Translations under genes and position numbers: made by a program
NCBI GenBank assembly: GCA_934218695.1
Contig: CAKQDA010000007.1
Span: 1-64,000 of the forward strand
Direction of reading: 5' to 3'
DNA from: an uncultured Succinivibrio sp.
GTDB lineage: Bacteria; Pseudomonadota; Gammaproteobacteria; Enterobacterales; Succinivibrionaceae
DNA length: 64,000 nt
In this document: piece after piece, positions 45,421-53,963 of the stretch
Numbering within the stretch: position 1 is the stretch's first letter
Layout: each line of letters starts with the position of its first letter
The notes under the pieces: model-generated
The model's input: the letters and a program-made list of their open reading frames with translations, nothing else
What the model was told of the DNA's origin: nothing
Database searches by the model: none

Positions 45421-45455
45421 GTGTTGGTCATTCCTTTCTTAGGACACCTTTCAAT
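45421..45455 (+). repeat. Solitary CRISPR repeat-like element overlapping the cas6 start
   Basis: A 35-base segment ends ACCTTTCAAT like the array repeats and begins GTGTTGG; it shares about half of all positions, including the last ten, and a short TCC/GGA stem in the same place. Its last two bases are the A and T of the cas6 ATG, and the AGGA ribosome binding site lies in its right arm. Confidence 0.55.
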
Positions 45456-46332
45456 GGATATTATATATATTGCAGATTTAGATTTTATTGCAAAGAGGGA
45501 AATAAAATCTTTGCCTAAGTTTCATGGCGCCAGATTTAGTGCTTTTTTAAGATTTGCCTGTAAAAGGGCAAATCTTAAATTAGAGGATTGTGTTTATGCT
45601 TTATTACCATTTAGAAGTGGAACTAGGCATATTCATACTGGTGATCATCTGCGTTTGCGTTTGCTGTTAACAGAATATGGAAAAGAGAAATTACCATTTC
45701 TATGTAATGCTATTTTTTCAACAGATGAACAAGGGGAATTTTCAGCTGAATCTTTGCAGCTGGTATCCGTGATCGACGCAGTTGTCAATAAAAATGTAAA
45801 TTTTATTCCTAATAAAGGTTTTGATTTAACGCAGTTTTCTTTTGATTATTTGAAAAAGGAAGCAGAATACCTGACAAAACTTGATTTATTTACTTTTGAG
45901 CTAATTTCTCCTTTAAGACTATCTCTTCCTCCAGGATGCCGTGTCACAAATGCCGATGATTTTGAAAAACTGTGTAAAGAAGATTTCTTTTATAATTTTG
46001 AATATGCCTTACTGCATATTTTAAATTCTTTAAAACATTTAGGTGAGCTTGAGGTAGACATTAGTGACATTGAAAAACTGCCTAAGGTTGTAGAGGGTAG
46101 AACCGAGTGGTGTGATGTAAGGTATAGCAGATCAAGACAGATTCCTCTAGGAGGAATCATAGGAGATATCAAGTATGAAGGAACATTGCCTTCATATGAA
46201 TTGGCTCTAAGACTGGTTGCAGGACAATATACTGGTTTAGGCAGAAATCAGAGATTCGGTTTGGGATTTTATAAGATTCCTGAACTTGAAATAGTTAGAA
46301 GTATTTGTATGCCAAATAGCACAAGAAAGTAA
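45454..46332 (+). CDS. cas6: CRISPR repeat endoribonuclease Cas6
   Basis: This 292-residue RAMP protein of the Cas6 type cuts pre-crRNA in the repeat. The Gly-rich C terminus is diagnostic: LGGIIGDIKYEGTLPSYELA, then GQYTGLGRNQRFGLGFYKI. A His in GTRHIHTGDH could be catalytic. The ATG at 45454 (MDIIYIADLD) has AGGA nine bases upstream; the frame continues back to 45421 through the repeat-like element. It is followed after 8 bases by the CARF-AAA+ gene and divergent from the DHH gene. Confidence 0.85.
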   Translation: MDIIYIADLDFIAKREIKSLPKFHGARFSAFLRFACKRANLKLEDCVYALLPFRSGTRHIHTGDHLRLRLLLTEYGKEKLPFLCNAIFSTDEQGEFSAESLQLVSVIDAVVNKNVNFIPNKGFDLTQFSFDYLKKEAEYLTKLDLFTFELISPLRLSLPPGCRVTNADDFEKLCKEDFFYNFEYALLHILNSLKHLGELEVDISDIEKLPKVVEGRTEWCDVRYSRSRQIPLGGIIGDIKYEGTLPSYELALRLVAGQYTGLGRNQRFGLGFYKIPELEIVRSICMPNSTRK

Positions 46333-46340
46333 GAGTTTGA

Positions 46341-47957
46341 ATGATGGAAATAGTAAAAAAAGAAGAATTGCCAATTGTTGTCTCATGGATTGGTTCTGCT
46401 GATGTCAATCGCATGAAAAAGTGGATGAATTATGAATTTTTAAAAGATAAATCCCCTGAAGAAAGAGAATTCTATGAAATCAAGTTTAAAGAAAAAAGAG
46501 AGTCTCCTGAGCCTGAAGCACAATGGAAAAATGGTCCGATTAGGACAATAACTGATGATATAAAAACTCAAAAGGTTTATCTGCTGTGTACTGAAGAATA
46601 TTCAGAATATAAGGATAATATAAAAGTCTGGGTTAATAGGGGGAATTCATCAGAAGTTAATATAATTGAGACAGAAGTTGAAGATCCAACCTCATATGAT
46701 GAAATTTATAATGCCCTGATCAAGTTCCATGATGAACATTTTGATGAAAAAAATTCATCTCAGTATCTTTTTAACATAACACCAGGCACTCCAGCCATGC
46801 AGTCTATGACTTTGTTTTTGGCAGGAAGCAGATTTATCGGTGCTCAGTTTTATGCTACAAGAGATCCTAGGTATGTTTCCTCAACAAAAAGCTATTATTA
46901 CAAAGTCAGAGTTCCTTACACTTTACCATCAGTATTAGCAACCCCTGAAGTATCATCAAACACAACAGTTGATTATGATATTCGTAACGATGTTCTTTCT
47001 AACTATGCTATTTATCCTTCAATAACGATCCTTTTAACTGGTGAAACAGGTGTTGGAAAAACTGTTTTTGCTAGACAAATTCATGATGTGCTAAATGGAG
47101 ATCCAAAAAAATTTGTTTATGTAAACTGTGCGGAAATTGCTACAGATCCAGGTGTTTTTGCTACAGAACTGTTTGGTGCCAATAAAGGAGCTTACACGGG
47201 ACTAACAGAAAATAGAATAGGTAAATTTGAACAGGCAAAAAATGGAACTTTATTCTTAGATGAAATAGCTGAAGTTCCATATTCAATGCAGTCAATGCTC
47301 TTAAATGCGATTCAGAACAAAGAGATTCGAAAATTTAATGACAATAAGAACCAAATTATAAAAATACCAAATGTAAGGATAATTTCTGCAACCAATAAAG
47401 ATCTGATAAAAGCTGTTGAAAAAGGAGAGTTCAGAGAAGATCTTTACTACAGAATCGCAATGTGCACTGTTCCATTAAAAACTTTAAGAGAAGTAGCTAC
47501 ATCTGATGAAGTTTGTTTTAAAAAAATGGTTGAAACTACTCTAAATGACATTAAAAAAGAAATAGCTGATTTTGAAAAGGTTGCACATGTGGATGATGTG
47601 GCTTATGAATTTATTAAGAACCAGAGCTGGCCTGGAAATCTAAGACAGTTACATCATGTCCTATTACTGTCCTGTGTCGAGGCAATTAAAAGTAAGTCGG
47701 GAAAATTAACAAAATCAATTATTGAAAAGCAGTTGTCAAAAATGATCTTGCCATCTTCAAAAGTTGAACCAGTAACTAAAACTGAGGATCCTAATTTTAT
47801 TCCTTCTCATCTTGAGGAATGGCTTTTAAACAAAAAGATAGAATATGTAAAAAAGGCTCTTGTTAAAGCAAAAGGCAATGTCTCTGCAGCAAAGGATATT
47901 TTAGGATATGACTATCAGAACCTGAATAACTTTGTTAAGAAACAAGGACTAAAATGA
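46341..47957 (+). CDS. RtcR-like CARF-AAA+ sigma-54-dependent activator
   Basis: This 538-residue protein has the RtcR plan. Residues 10-175 form a CARF-like domain (VVSWIGSADVN at the start, FNITPGTPAMQSM near 144-156). Residues 215-460 form a sigma-54 activator AAA+ domain: Walker A GETGVGKT at 234-241, the sigma-contacting loop GAYTGL at 283-288 (canonical GAFTGA), Walker B GTLFLDEI near 302, and FREDLYYRI. The end is a Fis-type helix-turn-helix (VKAKGNVSAAKDILGYDYQN). RtcR elsewhere controls RNA repair; here it lies in an operon with cas6, so a cyclic oligoadenylate ligand and cas-linked promoters are the likely partners. Three sigma-54 promoters in the island support this. Confidence 0.88.
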   Translation: MMEIVKKEELPIVVSWIGSADVNRMKKWMNYEFLKDKSPEEREFYEIKFKEKRESPEPEAQWKNGPIRTITDDIKTQKVYLLCTEEYSEYKDNIKVWVNRGNSSEVNIIETEVEDPTSYDEIYNALIKFHDEHFDEKNSSQYLFNITPGTPAMQSMTLFLAGSRFIGAQFYATRDPRYVSSTKSYYYKVRVPYTLPSVLATPEVSSNTTVDYDIRNDVLSNYAIYPSITILLTGETGVGKTVFARQIHDVLNGDPKKFVYVNCAEIATDPGVFATELFGANKGAYTGLTENRIGKFEQAKNGTLFLDEIAEVPYSMQSMLLNAIQNKEIRKFNDNKNQIIKIPNVRIISATNKDLIKAVEKGEFREDLYYRIAMCTVPLKTLREVATSDEVCFKKMVETTLNDIKKEIADFEKVAHVDDVAYEFIKNQSWPGNLRQLHHVLLLSCVEAIKSKSGKLTKSIIEKQLSKMILPSSKVEPVTKTEDPNFIPSHLEEWLLNKKIEYVKKALVKAKGNVSAAKDILGYDYQNLNNFVKKQGLK

Positions 47958-48015
47958 GATTTGACTCGATTAGATAAAACAGATAGGGCAGATAGTACAT
48001 CTGCCCTTAAGATCT

Positions 48016-49821
48016 TTAACGTTCCTTATTTATGTTTTGCTGATTTATTTCTGAAACTTTCTTTTGGTTTCCTTTTGCCACACTTATAGGATCAAGCAAC
48101 ATCGCTTTGCTCCTTGCATAGTTAGGATTTCCTGTATTAAGTTGCATCATTTTTGTCAGGTCATTTTTAGGCTTATGCTTAAAATCAGTCATAGTGTAAT
48201 ACTCTTTTACATATTGCTGATCCTCAAATGAGGTTTCACCTTCCATCAAAGCGTGCTTTTCAAAAGCCTTCACTGCTTTGTTAAGATCGCTCTGTGAGAG
48301 TGAATTTTCCTCTCTTCCTAAAAGTCTGTCCCTAATACTCAGATACTTCTTAGAAACATCTCTGATATCTGTTTTTACAATATCAATTTCAACAGATCCG
48401 TAACCAACAGATTTTCCGGCTCCAAGTTTTAAAGCATGACCATCTCTGTGTTTTAGTACTTTGAGAATTACGCCTAATTCTGTGATATTAATCTTATCAA
48501 GATGTACCACAAAAGTTGTTTCAGAGCCTTTTTCTATTGGTTTCAGTTTTGAAGCAACACCTAGGTTAGTAATTTCTTCCTCTTTTTCAGGATCTCTATG
48601 CCAGTAGAACTTTCTGCCTCTTAAGACAGATTTCTCATTATTGTAGTTTGCAAGAGCATCAGTTCTGTTTCCCTGGGGTAATGCCTTTGGCTGACAGAGA
48701 TAATGAAGAAGGTCTGTTGCATGAGGAGTGCCTAAAATACAGGTCAATTCCTTAGACTTGTGAGGGCTAGAAAAGTAAGCTGGTTCTACTGATACCTTAC
48801 CTTTAAATGCTTCATCTTTGTTAGCACAGCCAAACAGGTGTAGAGAAAAATCAGTGTCATGATTCTTTCTAACTTTACCACAACCAAGTGCAAGATCTTT
48901 TGGAGTATAGTCATATCCGATTCTAAAGAAACAGGAGGTACCTATGCCAATGATTTTGTTTCTATCATCTTTATCAACTGTATAGAAAATTCTTCCACCA
49001 ACAGTGGATTTTTCCATTGCTTCTTTTTCTTTTTTCCAGTTTTTTTTCTGATCATCTGTCATTTGTAAAAAGAAGTCTTTCATAACCTCTGGTGGAACAT
49101 CTATTGTTTTATTAGATCTGTTTTTAAATAGATATCCATCTTTTTTCTTAGGCATTTTTCCGGTTCTGTAAGCATCGCGATCATATTCAGGAACACGTTC
49201 AATTTGTGCAGGATGGATCTTATATCTTGAACCATCTTTTACAATGAAACCGCCAAGAATACGATCTCCTTCTCTCAGGTTTGGAAAGTTTCCTTTTGTT
49301 TTATAATCTCCTTTAGGATGTCCTACCACATTACGGTAGAAAAGCTTTTTGTCATTTATGATGGAGATGACAGATCTTGAAAGTGTTTCAACATTACTTC
49401 TTATAAGTCCCTTAAGAGAGCTTCCTGGAATTGCCAACCAGTTATTATTGAGTTTAAAGAAATCTCTTTCTGTAGGCTCATCTTGTGATTTGCGCGTGGA
49501 AACGTCCGCTACAAGAAGCGGGGTAAGCGCTTTTAAGGAACATGTAATTGTTCCAGAGTAAAGCTCTTTGTCTTCAGATGGAGGAAGCAGTTTCTCTGTA
49601 TCATATCTAACAAAGTTATATGGTGCAGTTGCATAACGATTACTAAATTCTCGCTTTGTTCCGTTTACATTACTGTGAGACTGATTATGAGGTTTGTTAC
49701 CTCTACTGTTATAGCCTCCTCCATTGCCATTTCTATTGCCGTGATACTGTTTTGGTCCAGCATTTTTATTGCCGCTATGCTGATGGTTACCACCATTATG
49801 TCTGTCTGATTCGTAAGCCAT
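48016..49821 (-). CDS. Large RAMP protein of type III-D loci (TIGR03986-like)
   Basis: This 601-residue RAMP has LAIPGSSLKGLIRSNVETLS near residue 110, a long insertion, and the closing GAGKSVGYGSVEID. It would be a backbone subunit of the interference complex. Residues 5-55 are His, Asn and Gly-rich (for example HNGGNHQHSGNKNAG), a low-complexity head that could bind metal or RNA. The ATG at 49821 has GGAGA upstream and lies one base after the previous gene's stop; the in-frame start at 49857 would overlap that gene. It is last in the effector operon. Confidence 0.8.
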   Translation of the reverse strand: MAYESDRHNGGNHQHSGNKNAGPKQYHGNRNGNGGGYNSRGNKPHNQSHSNVNGTKREFSNRYATAPYNFVRYDTEKLLPPSEDKELYSGTITCSLKALTPLLVADVSTRKSQDEPTERDFFKLNNNWLAIPGSSLKGLIRSNVETLSRSVISIINDKKLFYRNVVGHPKGDYKTKGNFPNLREGDRILGGFIVKDGSRYKIHPAQIERVPEYDRDAYRTGKMPKKKDGYLFKNRSNKTIDVPPEVMKDFFLQMTDDQKKNWKKEKEAMEKSTVGGRIFYTVDKDDRNKIIGIGTSCFFRIGYDYTPKDLALGCGKVRKNHDTDFSLHLFGCANKDEAFKGKVSVEPAYFSSPHKSKELTCILGTPHATDLLHYLCQPKALPQGNRTDALANYNNEKSVLRGRKFYWHRDPEKEEEITNLGVASKLKPIEKGSETTFVVHLDKINITELGVILKVLKHRDGHALKLGAGKSVGYGSVEIDIVKTDIRDVSKKYLSIRDRLLGREENSLSQSDLNKAVKAFEKHALMEGETSFEDQQYVKEYYTMTDFKHKPKNDLTKMMQLNTGNPNYARSKAMLLDPISVAKGNQKKVSEINQQNINKER

Positions 49822-49822
49822 A

Positions 49823-50275
49823 CTATTCTCCTTTCTCGTATCCGCAAAGACGATCAAACACTTTTACTGGCATTCCATCATCATTGAATCTGAAATATTC
49901 TTTGTTGTTAATCTTGCTGTAGCCTGACTGGAAAATAGTTTTATTTACTGGAGATTTTCTCAGTAGATAGCTAGTCTCTCTTGTATAGGCTGTTGCAGGT
50001 GAAGTTTCATCATCGGAGATGATCCTGTATGAATAGGAATCTTCAATTTTTTCAGCACTGAATTCAGCTTTATCAGAAAAAACTTTTAATGACTGAAGTT
50101 TTGTTATCTTATCTTCAGGTATATCAGACAGTTTTCCTGATAGGTACTCTTTAGGTGTATCTAGCAGAAAGTAGGCTTCTGCGCTAAAAATATAGTGTAA
50201 CTTGTTTAAGATCTCTTTTACGGAGCCTAACTCTCCTACTTCTAATTTATATCGTGTTTCTTTTAATTCAGACAT
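49823..50275 (-). CDS. csx19: Csx19-like small type III-D protein
   Basis: This 150-residue protein sits between two RAMP genes, overlapping the upstream one by 13 bases. Its size, place and features (AEAYFLLDTPKEYLSGKLSD, ITKLQSLKVFSDKAEF, SYSYRIISDDE) fit the Csx19/TIGR03984 family found with Csx10, but the match is by memory and partial. It may be a complex subunit. Confidence 0.5.
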   Translation of the reverse strand: MSELKETRYKLEVGELGSVKEILNKLHYIFSAEAYFLLDTPKEYLSGKLSDIPEDKITKLQSLKVFSDKAEFSAEKIEDSYSYRIISDDETSPATAYTRETSYLLRKSPVNKTIFQSGYSKINNKEYFRFNDDGMPVKVFDRLCGYEKGE

Positions 50276-51696
50276 TTTTTTAGTTCTCCATCGAGATCGT
50301 CAAGCCACTGATTCAACTGAGTCCTGTTATTTGCATCAAGAATTTCTTTTCCGTGACAAACGTGGATCTTAACGTTTTGTAATGCTGTTGGAAGTCCCTT
50401 ATCAAGCTCTTTTAATCTTACAACACCGTTACCTCTGTTGACACCTCCACCAATAGGGGCATCACCAGTACAGATATCAAGTAGAGCATGCATTAGAACA
50501 GCTGTCTGCAGAGCATTAAGATCTGTAAATTCAATTTGTGCATTCAGTTCTAACCCCTGTTCCCAGACTGGAGCTTCATCAAATAAAGCACCATCAATGG
50601 CACCTCCTGTGAATCTGTCGATTGCCACATGCTGTACATGTTGAGACTTGTCAACATTAAGATAGATATCTGAACATCTGATATGACCGGCACTACCGTT
50701 TGCTCCAGATACTGAACCAAAAATACTGCTGAGTACTTCATTCTGTTCATTGTCCCTGTTAAGGGCTTTTAAAACATCAAATACTCTGTGACGAATTACA
50801 CCTCTTAAAGATGATCCTGGTATGGTGTATTTGTCGATGTATTCCTTTTGTGTTTCATCGAGAACAGGTGTCATTAGGCATGTCATATCTACATCGGCAT
50901 CTTTTGTGTTGATGCCACCTACAAGAACAGGGCCGTTGCTTACAAGAGGCAGAATGAGTTTACCTGAATAAAGAGAGTTGTCTTTTGCAATCAGTTCTTC
51001 AATTTCTGGTATTTCAACACTATGACCTTCACCATCAGAAAATACTGGTGCATCTGAAAGATTTAAGTAAGTTTCCAGATCATCTTTCTTTTTAAGATCA
51101 AGTTCTCTAACATCAGCATAGGTGCAGTCAACTTTTCCATAGCCACTGACGGTTTTGCCACCAAAAGTGATAAGCCCATGTTTTAAAGCAGCACAAACCT
51201 TTAAAAAGGCATCACTCTGATCTGAAGTTATTTCGTTATCCCAGCCGTCAAGTTTTAACTCTATGGAAAACTTAACTCCAGGAGGCACGATTTCTTCATC
51301 GTACTTACCGCCGTCTGTTGCAGTTCCCTTTTCAAGATCGATATTCACATGATCTCTTACAAAAGGTCCCACACCAAAGCCCAGCTCTTGTCTTAAAGCT
51401 ACTTTTCTGAAGGCAAAAGTTTCGTCAAAATCCAGTAAAGAGGCATCTGAACACCATACTAAAGATGCACTCTGATCGAATGATGAAACGATTCTGTTCT
51501 TATTACCAAACAGAATGTCTTCAAGTTCTGGTTCGGCATCTTTTACGTAACTTCTTAAAATACCTGCAACAGAGCTGCCCTGAATTCTCCATAAACCGTA
51601 GGAATCTCTGTTTACAGGCTGATCAAGAGTAGGATCTGAACCACCACCGCAGTGTAGAGGTGTTTTAGTCTGAAGGATAAATCTTGCAATATACAT
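50263..51696 (-). CDS. Double Cas7-like RAMP protein (two Csm3 units fused)
   Basis: This 477-residue protein holds two Csm3/Cas7-like units. The first (residues 1-205) has GLWRIQGSSVAGILRSYV and ends GGKTVSGYGKV. The second (about 240-440) has YTIPGSSLRGVIRHRVFD, IDRFTGGAIDGALFDEAPV and ends GGGVNRGNGVVRL. Fused Cas7 units are known in type III-D and III-E systems. An Asp in each unit (for example DRFTGG region) might cut target RNA, as in Csm3. It starts 3 bases after csx10. Confidence 0.82.
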   Translation of the reverse strand: MYIARFILQTKTPLHCGGGSDPTLDQPVNRDSYGLWRIQGSSVAGILRSYVKDAEPELEDILFGNKNRIVSSFDQSASLVWCSDASLLDFDETFAFRKVALRQELGFGVGPFVRDHVNIDLEKGTATDGGKYDEEIVPPGVKFSIELKLDGWDNEITSDQSDAFLKVCAALKHGLITFGGKTVSGYGKVDCTYADVRELDLKKKDDLETYLNLSDAPVFSDGEGHSVEIPEIEELIAKDNSLYSGKLILPLVSNGPVLVGGINTKDADVDMTCLMTPVLDETQKEYIDKYTIPGSSLRGVIRHRVFDVLKALNRDNEQNEVLSSIFGSVSGANGSAGHIRCSDIYLNVDKSQHVQHVAIDRFTGGAIDGALFDEAPVWEQGLELNAQIEFTDLNALQTAVLMHALLDICTGDAPIGGGVNRGNGVVRLKELDKGLPTALQNVKIHVCHGKEILDANNRTQLNQWLDDLDGELKKCLN

Positions 51697-51699
51697 CTG

Positions 51700-53319
51700 T
51701 TAACCTCTCTTAGCCTTCATATCCCATTCTTTAATCATGTTTAAAAGAGCCTGACGGTAATATTCCTTAAAGAATATGTCTTCATCAACCTCATTAGGTT
51801 GATGACCGAGTAATGTTGAAAACTCTTTAGGAAGATTGAACTTTTCCTTAAAAGCATCCGGATCTAAAAACTTTTTCATAATTTCAGACAGTTCATAGAG
51901 TTTTCCGTCATGAAAAGGAGATTTACCTTCTGAATTCTTCCACTGGGTTCCTGGACCGGGATCTTTATCTAAAACATGTTCAAATGCTGGTAACCACTGG
52001 TCCTGAGAAAATGTGGAAATCATATTTCTCAGATTTCCTCTCTGAGCTGCACTGATGCCAGAAGATTTTTTCTGAGAACAGATAAATGCGGCAATATCAC
52101 CTCTGGAAACAAATTTCACTGCAGCCTCTTTTGCAATTCTGTGGATAGCCCTTGTCTTTAAAATGGTAAGAACACTGCTTTGAGGAAGTGTTGTAACTGA
52201 TAGAGATTTTTCTTTATCTTCTTCAATATTAGCTGTATCCACAAATTTAGCTTCAAGAAAATCAGGATTTACAGTGATCCTTCCGTAACCTTCATTTGTA
52301 GAGCCTCCAATGGCTTCTGGCAACGGACTTATAACACTGTCAAAAGAAATTTCTATAACAGATCCCTGAACCAGCATCTGTCTTGCTTTTCTTGGAAGTG
52401 ACCAGAGATTATTAAAGCCTTTGAGATTGTCATACAGGCAGTTAAGTTTAGTGATATTTACATTTGAAAAGTACTTTTTCAGTTCACTCTCCAAATTGTC
52501 TAATGGCAGTTCCCAGGATTTGTTTGAAATATAACCTGAGAGCAGGAATAACTTGGCAGTATTTGAATTTGCTTTTTGAGGAACAGCATTTTCACAGGAA
52601 AGAACTTTAGCAGAAACTTTGCCATATCCTGCGCTTCTTGAATGACCAATATACAGACTGCTGATACTGTCTAAAAGCATTTTTACACTTTGTTCACAGC
52701 TGTCGTCACAATAGATTTCACTTATGAATTTTGTGCCTTTGCCTAAAGCACTAAATCCAAACAGCTGACCGTCTGCAGCAGTCCTGTTTTTGCCTATAGC
52801 CACGTGCATGTTCCATGTTTTGCGAATATCAGGCTGGCACTTTTCTTTGGAAGTCATAAAACCAAGATCGAGTTTTTTGAGTTTTATGGCTTCTTTTGGA
52901 TTTACATCACTCCATTTACTTTCTTTTTCAATAATCTGGTTTAGTTTATGATCTGAGTCAAAAGTAATTGCACTTAGGTTTAATACATGGCTCTTGGCGG
53001 CGTTGTGAGAGCCTACAGAAGGAAGACCGCCATAGTTTTTCAGTTTCTGATAGCACAGAGGTACAGGTACAGTCTGTTCATCTCCAGCAAGAGGGAAGGC
53101 ATGTCCCCATTTTACCTTTGAACTTAAAAACAGATTGCTAAATTCCTCTGAATCGTCAGGAACGGCATTAGAATTATTTCTTTTCCATGCACCAGCTAAA
53201 GCGCCTAACAGCATATTGCCAGGGATGTATTCTAAAGTTCTGTGAGTCTGACCTTCAGTGGTGCCATCAGTAATAACCAGAGGCTGCAGTGCCTCAAGCT
53301 TTAATTTTATTACTTTCAC
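51700..53319 (-). CDS. csx10: Csx10-like RAMP (Cas5 role, type III-D)
   Basis: This 539-residue RAMP has LEYIPGNMLLGALAGAWKR near the start, LYIGHSRSAGYGKVSAKVL near residue 220 and GGSTNEGYGRITVN near 345, with a helical C-terminal extension. This matches Csx10, the large Cas5-like subunit that marks subtype III-D. The start is a GTG overlapping the upstream Cas7 stop (GTGA), so the two are translationally coupled. Confidence 0.78.
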   Translation of the reverse strand: MKVIKLKLEALQPLVITDGTTEGQTHRTLEYIPGNMLLGALAGAWKRNNSNAVPDDSEEFSNLFLSSKVKWGHAFPLAGDEQTVPVPLCYQKLKNYGGLPSVGSHNAAKSHVLNLSAITFDSDHKLNQIIEKESKWSDVNPKEAIKLKKLDLGFMTSKEKCQPDIRKTWNMHVAIGKNRTAADGQLFGFSALGKGTKFISEIYCDDSCEQSVKMLLDSISSLYIGHSRSAGYGKVSAKVLSCENAVPQKANSNTAKLFLLSGYISNKSWELPLDNLESELKKYFSNVNITKLNCLYDNLKGFNNLWSLPRKARQMLVQGSVIEISFDSVISPLPEAIGGSTNEGYGRITVNPDFLEAKFVDTANIEEDKEKSLSVTTLPQSSVLTILKTRAIHRIAKEAAVKFVSRGDIAAFICSQKKSSGISAAQRGNLRNMISTFSQDQWLPAFEHVLDKDPGPGTQWKNSEGKSPFHDGKLYELSEIMKKFLDPDAFKEKFNLPKEFSTLLGHQPNEVDEDIFFKEYYRQALLNMIKEWDMKAKRG

Positions 53320-53960
53320 TGTACATCTCCTTTTAACACTTCAGGAAGATTAACTTTTAGAAGCTCTTTTCCTTTAACGGTTATTCTGCACTTTCCAAGA
53401 CCTCTTGCTCTGTCACCACCAATACTCTTTACAGCGGCACACACGGCACTTAAGTAGCTGTCAAGCCATTCTTCAGACAGTGCAGAGGAATTTTCAATTT
53501 CGATATCAGCTTCAAGTTCGAGCTCTGGAATGCCGCATTCAAGCCTTCTCAAAGATCCGTCCACAACCTGCTTATCTTCTTTTAATCTGGTTTCACTGCG
53601 GTATGAAATCATGTCTTTTAGAACACCAAGTTTTGAATCATCATCAAGACTGTTTAAGAATGAAGCTAAATCCTCATCAAGGTGGGCACCTCCTACACGA
53701 ATGATCCCTGCCTGATTTACTTTGTCATCCTGAGATGCTGTTCCAAAGATGATCTCGTTTACCTTTTTTAAATCATCTCTGCCTTCGCATCCAGACAAAA
53801 GGGTAGCTCCTTCTCTTAAAGCACCTTTAACAGCTCTTCCTGGAATATAAGGAAAACCATTACTGTCTCTTGATATTTTGTTATCAGCTAAATAACCGTC
53901 ACCGATACCACTTGAGACCTGCCACTCTGACAGAAATTTAATTACAATTTTTCTTTGCAT
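53316..53960 (-). CDS. cas7: Cas7 (Csm3-like) RAMP protein
   Basis: This 214-residue single Cas7 unit has YIPGRAVKGALREGATLLSG near residue 38 and GGDRARGLGKCRITV near 180. It would polymerise along the crRNA backbone. It follows cas10 by 3 bases and overlaps csx10 by 4. Confidence 0.85.
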   Translation of the reverse strand: MQRKIVIKFLSEWQVSSGIGDGYLADNKISRDSNGFPYIPGRAVKGALREGATLLSGCEGRDDLKKVNEIIFGTASQDDKVNQAGIIRVGGAHLDEDLASFLNSLDDDSKLGVLKDMISYRSETRLKEDKQVVDGSLRRLECGIPELELEADIEIENSSALSEEWLDSYLSAVCAAVKSIGGDRARGLGKCRITVKGKELLKVNLPEVLKGDVQ

Positions 53961-53963
53961 GGC

